From the NCBI GenBank assembly GCA_001931905.2, contig MSJI02000869.1, positions 35,861 to 99,860 on the forward strand: a DNA stretch of 64,000 nucleotides. Reading direction: 5' to 3'. This DNA comes from Cladosporium sp. IMV 00045. Its lineage: Eukaryota > Ascomycota > Dothideomycetes > Cladosporiales > Cladosporiaceae. Under the pieces are notes generated by a model. That model saw only the letters and a program-made list of their open reading frames with translations, had not been told where the DNA came from and searched no databases. A program made the position numbers and the translations under genes. Positions 11,175 to 21,524 of this stretch are shown here, piece by piece; positions within the stretch are counted from its first letter, which is position 1; every line of letters starts with the position of its first letter.

Positions 11175-12132
11175 TTCGGCGGGTGGGCTATCGAAGTCTG
11201 CGCATGGAGTGGGGTGTGTTCTCCCTGCGCGGAGTGTTGTGTTTGAAAATGGTGGCGCGCGTGGTGTTGAATGTCACGTCTTTTCTGGTAGAAGGATGAG
11301 TATTTTCTTCGGCTTGACGAACGAGCTGCCCGCTAGCGTCCAGGCAGTTTTGCGAGAAAGTTTAGTTCGGCACTAGCGGCTGATGAGTGGATCGAGTGAT
11401 GGCGGGGTCGAATAGCGCTAAGGAAGGGAGCTTCACTTCACTGATGATACCTACCTCTGGACCTGCAGATATATTGATCGATGAGAATACATGAATTGAT
11501 GAGGATATCGTAAAGAGAATGAGATCGGTCAGAGTGTCTAGACCCAGTCAGATCCAGCCATCAATCTTGAAATGATCATCCACGTCGCCGTAGCACAGTA
11601 GAAGTGACACATCACATCCCGAGCTTGTCACATGTTCCCGCCAGCGCATACAGCGGCTGTTAGTATGTCGCATGGCGCATGATATAACGAGCGGCCATAT
11701 CGCATCATCTTCGAAAACAGTTGAGCGGACTTTTTCAAATAGAGACTATCGCATTCGAGTCGTGAACATCAAGCATCAAGTAAAGAACAGACAGGACAGC
11801 TACCCATCAACCCTCTGCTTGATCACGCGGTGACATACTTTCATTCTCCCGTCAAGCCTCTTGCTGCCTTGCCTGGCGTGTCCCCGCATATAATAAGGTG
11901 CCTAGGCAGATACACTGATACCAACTGCACCACATCCACCCGTCCTCCTCCCTTCGACTTGCATTCACTCCAACTTCACCGGCCTTCACTTCAACTTCCC
12001 ACCCTGTATGACGACTCGGACTCTGCCTTAACTTCTCGCTTCGCCGCAAGCCGAGCAAGCTGACCTTTCCACCACCGCCCTCTCATCAACCTCCAAACTT
12101 ACTCTTATCTGACAACCCACCAAGCTCCGGTC
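11175..12132. other. Divergent promoter region (RPC1 / FHA gene)
   Basis: No gene-like frame is seen. The right part (about 11,900-12,130) is a pyrimidine-rich leader with many ccacc/ctcc runs, typical of filamentous-fungus 5' UTRs. It precedes the FHA start. Confidence 0.5.
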
Positions 12133-14136
12133 TTGATGCCTCCACTGCACTCCCTACAGTCTTCCTCCTTCTACATGCCTCCGCGCATTCATCGCCACCA
12201 CCCTGATCCTGTCATGGCGGCACTTCGCGATCGCCCGCACTGTCAGTATCGGACTACCCATCACCACCTTGCTCGCCTTCATGCTGACCTCCCACAAGCC
12301 GTTGCCCTCGTCCTGCGCCAGGTGCGCCCGACCGGCGGAATGAATCGTCGCATCACCCTTCTTCCAGACACTCCAGTCTCAGTCGGCCGCTCGTCACGCT
12401 CCGAGGCCAAAAACCTCTCTGCCACCGGCGACAACGCTCTGTTCGACTGTCCTGTCATCTCCCGCAAGCACGCCGAGATCGAACTCAAGATCAACAGGTG
12501 GGCTTCCGAAACGGAGCGTATCACAATCACGGACACCAAGAGCATGCACGGCACATCTATCAACGGCGACAAGCTGCAATGTCACAAGCCTTTCCAACTT
12601 CAACCGGGAGACACCATCAGACTCGGCGATCACATCAGCCGCGCCGACAGTGAGTACACAGCTCTTGCTAGAGCCGCTTCATGTCCTGACACTCGTACAG
12701 GCACCTACGATGGCGTCACTCTCGTTGTTGACTACATCGTCACTGCTTCGGAGCCTCAGTCCACCACCGCTGCAAAGAACACCCACAACCCTGGAATCAG
12801 CGTCCCGTCGGATTCCGAGTCCGACTTTGATGATGTTGAAAACGACGACGCGAGCGTCGTTGAGGAAACGCACATCTCCTCCGCCCACACTACCCCAGAG
12901 CAAAAGCTAGGAGGCCCATCAAAGGTTGCCACCGTTTCCTACCCCAACATCATTGACCTGGAGGACGATGATGATGACGATGTCGTTGAGACTGCTCCAC
13001 CCACCTCCACCAAGCCTGTCGCCACTCATACTACCATCCCTGACTCCTACGATGTTTCACAGGTTGACTCTACCCCATTCCGCGACGTCTTCTTCCGTGG
13101 ACTAGGCGCTAGCACTGTCTACCCTGCTGCCAACGAGTCCGAGCATGAGGATGATGTTGACGACGAGGACGGCTCATTCAGCAACCAAGATCAGTTCTCG
13201 GATGACTACTTAAGCCAACAGTCAGATGACGACAACAGCTCTATCGCCCACGATGACCCCATGCATGCTCAAAGCCTCGACTTTGAAGAGGAGGAAGAAG
13301 GTGACGATGTCGATGAAGGTCCAGAGATCATGTCTAGCAAGTTCCAGCCGTCTCAGGACGTCGCCTCTCAAATCACCTCTCAAATTGGTGAACCTGCCAC
13401 CACGGCTTCTACCACCACCAGATCTCACTACGACCCTGTCCGCGGTTTCCAGGTCTACGAAAACGGCAACGAGGACAACAAGCCGTCAACCAAGCCTCGC
13501 TCGTATGAACCGACTCACGCACTACCTCCGTCATTTCCTTTCATGCTTGCTGACTCGGGCCACAGTAGCAAGTGGGACATGGGACCATCTGGATTCGTCA
13601 CCAAAACCCTCAACCGCGAGGATGACTTGCGCACTCCGTATTGCGGCTCTTACCCCGCTCCGTTCTACACACCTGCATTCCCCGCTGCATCTCCCTGGGA
13701 CGAGCCTTTCGCTCTCAACGACAGTTGGATTGATGCCTCTGCGCCTGCCGCTTTGAGCAAGCCACTAGACCTCGACACCACTGTCGCTCCAACCTCCGAC
13801 CCTGCTGAGGAAGATGAGAACGTCGCAGGCCCATCCTTCACTGAAACCTCCTCCAAAGTCCTCGGCAACAAGCGCAAGGCTGATGAAATCTCCGAAAACG
13901 ACGTCCCCACCATCGACGAGTCCAACAAGGATGCTCAAGCCACCACTGTGACTTTCAACCTTCCTTCTGTGCCAGCCCCGAAGAAGCGCAAGATCAAGCA
14001 GCCGCGCTCAAACAGGAGTTTCATGAAGACCGCCGCCACCGAGGCGGGCAAGTACGCGGCCGGCGCTTTGGTCGGCAGCGTTGGTCTTGTCGCCTTGCTT
14101 GTTTCTCCTCTCGGCGCTCGTCTGGCGGAGTGTTGA
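12133..14136 (+). CDS. FHA-domain protein with C-terminal membrane segment
   Basis: My model is join(12133..12649,12701..14136), 650 aa. An FHA domain spans residues ~58-180: VGRSSRSEAKNL, then DCPVISRKHAEIEL (the RKHAEI phosphothreonine-pocket strand), then DTKSMHGTSING. The middle ~350 residues are acidic and Ser/Thr-rich, suggesting disorder. A basic KKRKIKQPR stretch near residue 612 precedes a hydrophobic helix (AAGALVGSVGLVALLVSPL) at the very end, so the protein is probably tail-anchored. The 51-nt intron (GTGAGT...CTGACACTCGTACAG) is a multiple of three and has no stop, so a retained form would add 17 residues in frame. FHA proteins read phosphothreonine; the partner is unknown. Far10/SLMAP-like tail-anchored FHA proteins are an architectural parallel, not an established orthology. 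Confidence 0.8.
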   Translation: MMPPLHSLQSSSFYMPPRIHRHHPDPVMAALRDRPHCQYRTTHHHLARLHADLPQAVALVLRQVRPTGGMNRRITLLPDTPVSVGRSSRSEAKNLSATGDNALFDCPVISRKHAEIELKINRWASETERITITDTKSMHGTSINGDKLQCHKPFQLQPGDTIRLGDHISRADSEYTALARAASCPDTRTGTYDGVTLVVDYIVTASEPQSTTAAKNTHNPGISVPSDSESDFDDVENDDASVVEETHISSAHTTPEQKLGGPSKVATVSYPNIIDLEDDDDDDVVETAPPTSTKPVATHTTIPDSYDVSQVDSTPFRDVFFRGLGASTVYPAANESEHEDDVDDEDGSFSNQDQFSDDYLSQQSDDDNSSIAHDDPMHAQSLDFEEEEEGDDVDEGPEIMSSKFQPSQDVASQITSQIGEPATTASTTTRSHYDPVRGFQVYENGNEDNKPSTKPRSYEPTHALPPSFPFMLADSGHSSKWDMGPSGFVTKTLNREDDLRTPYCGSYPAPFYTPAFPAASPWDEPFALNDSWIDASAPAALSKPLDLDTTVAPTSDPAEEDENVAGPSFTETSSKVLGNKRKADEISENDVPTIDESNKDAQATTVTFNLPSVPAPKKRKIKQPRSNRSFMKTAATEAGKYAAGALVGSVGLVALLVSPLGARLAEC

Positions 14137-15913
14137 ACCGAACGACTGGAAGCAGCGGCTTGGCTGAATGGGTAAAGGTTGAGTCTCTTTCACGATGCGA
14201 CAACAGTACTGGCTCGTAGTGAAATTACTCACAGACCCCTTTTTCGGCTTCGACCCCCCCTTTTTTTTCTTACCCTTTTGCAATGCAACGAACGAACAAC
14301 GAGCAACACGATTTTTGGTACGAGTGCGTGGGAGTTTTGGCTGATTACTTTTCCTTCCTTGCTATCGGCGTCAAAACGGGACAGGGATCAGATACCTTGG
14401 GAAATTCGGCGGGAGTTGGGGACTCGAAGAACGGAGACCAGGAACAGGACACAGCTGCTACGCGGCTTGCATTTGCTTGAAACGGAGGCTTTCAGGTCTT
14501 CATCGAGCTGTCTCTGTCTAGGCATCGAACGGGAGTATTTTGGTTGGCTGGGTTGGGTGGCTGGCAAATTCGACTTTCGATGTTTACTACTTCTTCTTTT
14601 CTTCTTTGGCGAGAGGCGAGAAGTGTGGAGAAAAGAAACGACAAAAATACTCTTTCGATAGGTAGCTTCTCTAAATGACTTTGATCCGAAACAGCCTGAA
14701 TCTTTTTCTTTCTTCAAGCCAATCCTTCAGAGCCTGCCCCTTCCGCGTGCGTGTGTATCTTTGAACAGTGCGCAAGAAATCTCGACGATAATTCAGACGT
14801 ACAAGCCACCGTACAATTCAATTCATTCGCCCAACTTACTTAACCCCCCTTTCTCCTGAGAGCATTTCACACAGTACATGTACACTTGCTTCCGTCTCTG
14901 CTCCTTACTCCAATGATAATTCTCGCCTACCTTGGAACACAACAACAGGTTCCCTGGTGCTTGTTGCCCGAACGAATCATCCGACACCCTCCAAGGAACG
15001 CTACTGAGAGGCCGCTTGGAGGCCGCCTTGCCGCCCTGCGAGACCACATGTCCACACACTGGAATGATCCAGTACGGACGTGCAATTCCTTATCGTCGTG
15101 TAACCTAAGCAGTAACGAAACAAAAGTACCTTTCTCTGGGTATCTACCTACGGGTACCTCCAGCGTTCTGTGCCCACAAAGGCGCTAATAATTCACGATG
15201 AACGACTGTACCCCATCCCTCGAGCTCCCTTCCTTCGAAACATGCCGTCTTGTCTTGTTAGCGTCTGAATCAACGCAAAGCATGTCTTATCTGCCTTGAA
15301 TCGACGAATCCTTCTTTTTGCCACTTGAACGCCACTTTGAAGTTGCCTTTGAGGCCGCCGCACTTGGAGGCCGCCCTGCTTGGGCTTTCAAGTATGGGTT
15401 TCGAGGGGCCCAATACGGGGTTGCCACGCTTCGTCTCTGATCCTCGCTTCGTTGCTTTTTGCATCTCTTTAGTCGAGGTCGTTGGAGAGCGGGAGGGTCT
15501 TATTCTTCAGTTGGGCGTGTGGTTGCCTCGTGAGGCGTCTGGATCTTCATTCAGGATTTCCATTTTGCATTCGTCATTCGCCGCTCGATGGCTCGCTTGG
15601 TGAGACGGAGGCCTCATCTCTGTCTGCCTTGTCTATTCGCAGACTGGATTTCGGGGCGTTGGAGGGCAGGCGAGGCTGTCGGGAGGGTTTATATATGTCC
15701 GTCATCTGTTACGTCCAACGCCCACTTTTTCGCACCGCTCTCGTCTCCGTCGAAATCAACTCTTGATAAGAGCGCCTCTCCTTCTCTCCAAGGATCGATA
15801 TCTCACCCTTTGCTCAAATCGCCTTCGTGTTCAGCCAACTTAGCAAGAGAAGACTTCGCTGACACCACCGGACGAAACCACACTCTCTATCCAAAGGGGA
15901 AAAGGGGAAGACG
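14137..15913. other. Long intergenic region, no convincing gene
   Basis: This holds T-rich and purine-rich tracts and the presumed 3' UTR of the FHA gene. Short GGAGGCCGCC-containing repeats occur near 15,015 and 15,350. Frames up to 199 codons are present, but none shows a domain and the longest overlaps the true small gene that follows. Confidence 0.45.
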
Positions 15914-16384
15914 ATGGACACAATCTTCGGCACCGCAGGTCTCGGAACATGCGGACGCTGTGCTGGGACTGGGTTTAGTGGGTATGTCATATGATGTCAA
16001 TCGAAATTCCTCTCTCTTTTGCATGCTTCGTGTCAATGAGTCCAAACACTTGGTACTTGGTCGATTAGGGCGGAAAGTGGGAATCTCTCTTCATTTCTCT
16101 CTACCTTTCTTTTGGTTTCCTTCTTGGTCGTTATTGGGTGATTTTGAGTCTTCTCACTTATCACAAACCTCGTTAGGAAACCATTGAGGTCGCCGAGATG
16201 TGAGGGATGTGCAGGGAATGGAGTCACGGTTATTCAGGCTCAGAGGGGAAGGAGGGAGAGTGAGAGTAGTACGGGTAGTGGGGAGGATGAGAGTGGAGGC
16301 CATGATGACGGCGGGAGTGGAGGGAATGGTGAGGATGAGATGGGTGGTTCGGGAGGGGAGTACGTGTTGGTGGGTGGTGCTTGA
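15914..16384 (+). CDS. Small protein with paired CxxCxGxG zinc knuckles
   Basis: My model is join(15914..15981,16177..16384), 91 aa. Exon 1 encodes a short N-terminus with CGRCAGTG. A GTATGT donor at 15982 and an acceptor ending at 16176 join in frame to exon 2, which encodes CEGCAGNG about 18 residues later. An acidic Gly/Ser/Glu-rich tail of about 60 residues follows and ends in EYVLVGGA. Two CxxCxGxG units are what one zinc centre of the DnaJ cysteine-rich domain uses, so a small zinc-binding or chaperone-like module is inferred. No J domain is present. The splice is supported because it alone places both knuckles in one frame. I do not recognise a named family. It could be a thiol or redox protein instead. 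Confidence 0.65.
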
Positions 16385-17990
16385 AAAGCTGACGGTGGGT
16401 TTGGTTGGTGGAGTGCTGTAATGTGTTATGTGGTGGGTTGAGGAATGGGAATTTTGGGTCGAGAGACGATGGGCGGTGTTTGAAGCTCGAGGAAGGTTTG
16501 TGGGTGGAATACTGGGAAATTTGGCGGTTTGAGGATTGGGGGTATGGGTCCAGAGTAGGTAGATGGCGGATTGTCGAGAGTGGTTCCCTTGCATCGATCG
16601 TTGGTGCTGGAAATGAATGTGCTGATTGCTGGGCTGGTACGGTAGCTGTCATTGTAGCACCTAATATGGTGTTAGATAGGTACGTTATTTCGAGAAGGCT
16701 GTGATGCGAATGGTTCTTGAAAGTGGGCGCGGTGCTTGAGGATCGCAGGAGTCGAATGTATGCTCTTCTTTTGCTTCATTGCTTCCTCAAATGTCTTCAT
16801 ATGAGGTTTGTTCGCATACTCGGCTGGTGCTACAGTACACAGCTCAGGAGCTACCCATGCAGGCAACATCCTGTACTATTCAAAGGGACTGATCGATTGC
16901 CTGCATACCTCTTGGGATCATACAGCATATCAACATGAACTCAATGAGATCATCGAGATCTGCCTAGTACTTTTCGCCATAAAATACAATCCTCAGAATC
17001 AAGTGAAAAGGGCATGATCGCCATTTGATCACAAACTCCAAGTCCGAATGTTCTGTGACGTCTTTCCACCTCCAACATCCGATGTAGGAAAAGTCTATGC
17101 AAAGTCCCGGCATTTTGCGTTTTTCGAAGCTCAAAATCTGGCAATGGAGTCCATCACTAAAGCCGGATGTTCCACGCAAAGCTCATCCTGCCGTCACAAT
17201 TGGCTCGCCAGCGAAAGTCGAGTGAGCCTGTGACCAGATGACTCGCCCAAGAAAATCAAGTTATGCTCTCAGGATCGTCATACAACTTGCAGTGCATCAC
17301 GCGCGATGATCGCTGTCCCTGCTCAGCCGGCTTCACCAGCCTGCAGATCCGGATGCGAGCTACATGTATTGCATACCGAGGTTCACCTCACACATCATGG
17401 TAGTTTCAAAGCAAGCGAGGGCTCCGCATGGTATATCGAAGCCATCACCAACAGCCCACCTCCCAGAATGTCCACATCTCGTACTCAACGACATAGAAGG
17501 CAGTTTCAGCGACACTTTCAGCGACGGTGGATTTTTCGGGCTTGTCAGGCGAGGAGAGCTGACTTCTGGAAGGCCGGCCCTGCGTCTAATAGATGAGATC
17601 CCCATACCAAGACCGACGGTGTGTCTTGGAAGGCGGGGACAAAGGTGGAGTTGCACTGGAGCCACAGGAGCCGAGAGAACTTGAGGATGCCAACGGCCTG
17701 TGCGTTGTGGACGATCGACCGCGAGCTGTGAGCGCATCGTTCCACATGAGAGGGAAGATGGAGCCAAACTCCGCCTGTCCTCCGCCCTGTTCCTGCAGCT
17801 GTGAGGCACTTCGTGGATTTTTGGGGATCGTCATCACAATAATGCCTCTTGCGGATCTTGCATACACTTCCTGGCCCTCACGTGTCTGCCGTTCTTGCTG
17901 CGAGAAAGGCGTCGTCACACTCTTGGCCAGCGTCAACAATGCTGCAGCCATGTTCTGAAGGACCGTGAAATCGGCCGAGTGTTTTTGCTG
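16385..17990. other. Intergenic region upstream of the GH31 gene
   Basis: Overlapping frames on both strands between 17,360 and 18,056 (up to 156 codons, minus strand) look partly protein-like but show no domain, and the longest runs through the GH31 promoter. I do not call them. The first ~300 bases are the 3' UTR of the small cysteine protein. Confidence 0.4.
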
Positions 17991-18000
17991 TATATATAAA
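17991..18000 (+). promoter_or_regulatory. TATA box of the GH31 alpha-glucosidase gene
   Basis: TATATATAAA lies 75 bases before the ATG at 18076. This is the spacing expected for a TATA-driven, probably inducible, secreted-enzyme gene. Confidence 0.6.
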
Positions 18001-18075
18001 GGGTTGGCCATGTCTGTGGTGATGATCGACCTGGCAGGCCCAAGGTAGGCAAACAACTACCACACCACTGGCACC

Positions 18076-21000
18076 ATGTACGGACTCCTCGCAGGCAGTG
18101 CCTTTGTGGCAGCTGCTTCCGGACTTGCAATCGCTCCTCGACAGACGAATGACACCTCGTGCCCTGGCTATTCCGCCAGCAATGTTCAGCAGACAGGCAC
18201 TGGACTTTCGGCCGACTTGTCGTTGGCTGGCTCGCCCTGCAACAGCTACGGCAACGATATTGAGAACCTTCGCTTAACGGTCAACTACGATACTAGTATG
18301 AACAAGACTATACGACATCATTGTACCTCGCAGCTACTAACATCACTCAAGACAAGCGACTCCACGTCAAGATCGAAGACAGCCCTGGTATCGCCTACCA
18401 GGTGCCCACCGAAATCTTCCCCACTCCGAACACAGACGACTCCGTCTCTGCAGATGATTCAGACCTCGACTTTTCATGGGAAGAGAGCCCTTTCAGCTTC
18501 AAGGTGACTCGCAAGTCGAACGAAGAAGTCCTCTTCGACTCCTCCGCCGCATCTCTCGTCTTCCAAGATCAATACCTTCGCCTGCGTACTGCGCTCCCCG
18601 AAGATCCCAATCTCTACGGTCTCGGAGAGCACACAGACGGCTTCCGCCTGAACACGACCGACTACGTCCGCACGTTCTGGAACCGCGACTCCTACGGCAT
18701 CCCGACAGGGACGAACCTCTATGGATCCCACCCGGTCTACTTCGAGCACCGCGGTGAGGCAGGCACCCATGGTGTCTTTCTTCTCTCCAGCTCTGGCATG
18801 GATGTCAAGATTGACGTCGAAGATGGCCAGCAGTATCTTGAGTACAACGTTCTTGGTGGCGTCATTGACCTCTACATTATGGCTGGTGAGACTCCGACCG
18901 ACGTTAGCAAGCAATATGCTGAAGTTGCTGGGCTTCCTGCTATGATGCCGTATTGGGGCTTCGGTCTGCATCAGTGCCGGTGAGTTGCACGCTGAGACGC
19001 GTCGTGATTCATGTTCCCTTTGCTAACGTAATATTCAGCTACGGCTACCGTGATTTCTACGCTGTTGCGGAGGTCGTGACCAACTATTCTGCCGCCAACA
19101 TCCCGCTGGAGACCATGTGGACTGACAGTAGGTTTCCTTCCACTGCTTCAGCAGAGAATCTGGCACTAACATGACTGCAGTTGACTACATGTACGAGCGC
19201 TACATCATGACTCTGGATCCTGACCGCTTCCCTCTCGAGAGAATGCGTGACATCGTCGACTACCTCCACGAACATGACCAGCACTACGTCGTGATGGTAG
19301 ACCCAGCTGTTGCATACCAGGAACAGAAATACGACAACCTGACCTACGACACTTTCACAACCGCGCGTGACGAAGGCCTCTTCGTATACAAGAACGGGTC
19401 TATCTTCCGTGGTGTGGTCTGGCCTGGTGTTACTGCATTCCCTGACTGGTTCCACCCTGACATCCAGGAATACTGGAACAATGAATTCCTCTCGTTCTTC
19501 GACGCTGACACCGGCCTCGACATTGACGCTCTCTGGATCGACATGAACGAAGCGGCCAACTTCAACTACTATAACGACGATCCCGATGAGACCGCCGAAG
19601 ACCGTGGCTTCCCGCCACCTCGTCCTGAGCTTCGCTCGCAGCCTCGTGAGATCCCGGGCTTCCCACCAGAGTTCCAGCCTGGTGCCGCTCCTTATCCGCC
19701 TGATAACTTTGTCTACGCACCTCCATGGCTTGCATCTGACGCTGCTCCCAACACGAAGAAGCGCGCTCTTCCTGAAGGCTCCCCACTTCAGAAGCGTCAA
19801 GAGGCAGAAGTGATCGGATACCCCGACAGGGACTTCCTCAACCCGCCCTACACGATCGACAACGAGAACACTGTCGAGCCACTCGGTGGTCTGTCGAACT
19901 TCACACTCGACACCGACATCGTCCACTACGATGGCCACGTCGAGCTTGACGTCCACAATCTCTACGGCACAATGATGAGCACCGCCTCCCGCAAGGCCAT
20001 GCTCGCCAGAAGACCCGGCCGTCGTCCCTTGGTCGTGACCCGCTCCACCTTCGCCGGTGCCGGCAAGGACGTCAGCAAATGGCTCGGCGACAACCTTAGC
20101 ACATGGGAGCAATACCGCTTCCAGATCCAGCAAATGCTGGACTTCGCCGCCTTCTTCCAAATGCCCATGGTCGGCTCCGACATCTGCGGCTTCGGCGGCA
20201 ATACGACGGAAACGCTCTGCGCGCGCTGGGCGACCCTCGGCGCCTTCAACCCCTTCTCGCGCAACCATAACGGCGACACGTCCAACCCGCAAGAATTCTA
20301 CCTGTGGGAGACCGTCGCCTCCGCCGCCCGCAACGCCTACGACATCCGCTACCGCCTGCTCGACTACATCTACACGGCGCTGCACGAGCAGACCGTCGAC
20401 GGCACCCCGCTCCTCAACCCGCTCTACTTCAAATACCCTTACGACCCTAACACCTTCGGCATCGCGCACCAGTTCTTCTACGGGCACGACCTCCTTGTCT
20501 CCCCCGTGACGGAAGAGAACAGCACGAGCGTCACCCTCTACCTGCCCGACGCGCGCTTCTACGCCTTCGACACATGGGAAGTGGTCGAAGGCGCCGGCGA
20601 AGAAATCACCCTCGACGACGTCGCCCTGACCGACATCCCGCTGCACGTGCGCGGCGGCGCCGTCATTCCCCTGCGCGCCGAGAGCGGCCTGACAACCACC
20701 GCTGTGCGCGAGAAGCCGTTCCACCTCATCGTCGCGCCGGACCGGGACGGCAAGGCGAGCGGAAAACTCTACCTCGACGACGGCGATAGTATCGAGCAGG
20801 ACGCCACGTCGGAGATTGAGTTCGAGTTCGCGGACGGCATGCTGACGGTCTCCGGCTCGTTCGACTACACCGCTGAGGACGCAAGCGTCAGCGCTGTGAA
20901 AATCCTGGGCGCAAAGGAGCCCGAGGGCAAGCCGAAGTATGGCAAGAAGGGAGGCGAGAAGAAGACTTGTGGGGACGACGAATGGGCTACGAGGATGGTG

Positions 21001-21120
21001 TTGTTACGGTTGAGATGGATCAGAAGCTCGACGGGGAGTTCACTGTTGAGGTTTAGATGTTTGAGGGGGGTGGAGATGGGAGGGGGGGGGAAGTGTACAG
21101 GGATGTTTGATCTCTTGTGA
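18076..21120 (+). CDS. Secreted GH31 alpha-glucosidase, C-terminus frameshifted
   Basis: My model is join(18076..18295,18352..18979,19039..19127,19181..21120). Intron 1 has a perfect GCTACTAAC branch site. A signal peptide (residues 1-18) is followed by a mature start near [15 protein letters not shown]. The nucleophile motif [10 protein letters not shown] is near residue 430 and the acid/base Asp lies in RSTFAGAG...WLGDN near 615. This is a retaining alpha-glucosidase that releases glucose from maltose or starch ends outside the cell. At about 20,983-20,986 (tgggc) the frame departs from the family. One extra G would continue as [12 protein letters not shown]...GEFTVEV and stop at 21,054-21,056; as written, about 45 unrelated residues run to 21,120. 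The as-read length is 958 aa. The enzyme core is intact, so activity may survive. Confidence 0.9.
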
Positions 21121-21524
21121 TGTTTCGCATACATGACTTCATGAAATTTGATATGAACGATCGTGAGTACAAAATATAAATCAAAAATTAATGATTTGCC
21201 ACAACTACTTTATCCTCACGCCTCAAGCCATCAAACGTGGGGTCCTTCGCATCAGTTTCTGTCAAATGATAGCACAAGGAGGAGACCTTGTCGTCAGTTT
21301 CCGCGATTGATGAAAGCCGGGTCGATCGTTTGTACATGCCTCTCAACGTTTAACGACAACCGGCAACCTCAACTGACAGTAAGAATTTTTTTCTCTTTGT
21401 TCACGAACACCAGCTTGAATGATTGATAAAGATGCAAACAAAATTTCAAATCATACAAAAAAGCACAAGACGCTTTTCGTTCCCTACATCAAGTCATAAC
21501 ACAACATCCCACCTCCAAATCATC
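21121..21524. other. Convergent 3' region (GH31 / Ppo)
   Basis: A/T-rich sequence with no gene-like frame; presumed 3' UTRs. Confidence 0.5.

Noticed and set aside
14155..14200. tRNA-Ser/Leu-like start (cttggctgaatgggtaaagg)
   Set aside because: No anticodon arm and no TTCGA T-loop in range.
17360..18056. Possible small genes on either strand upstream of GH31
   Set aside because: Frames overlap each other and the TATA region; no domain, no convincing splice pattern.
19084..20724. 546-codon minus-strand frame opposite the first GH31 gene
   Set aside because: Shadow of a strong coding exon; no domain and biased composition.
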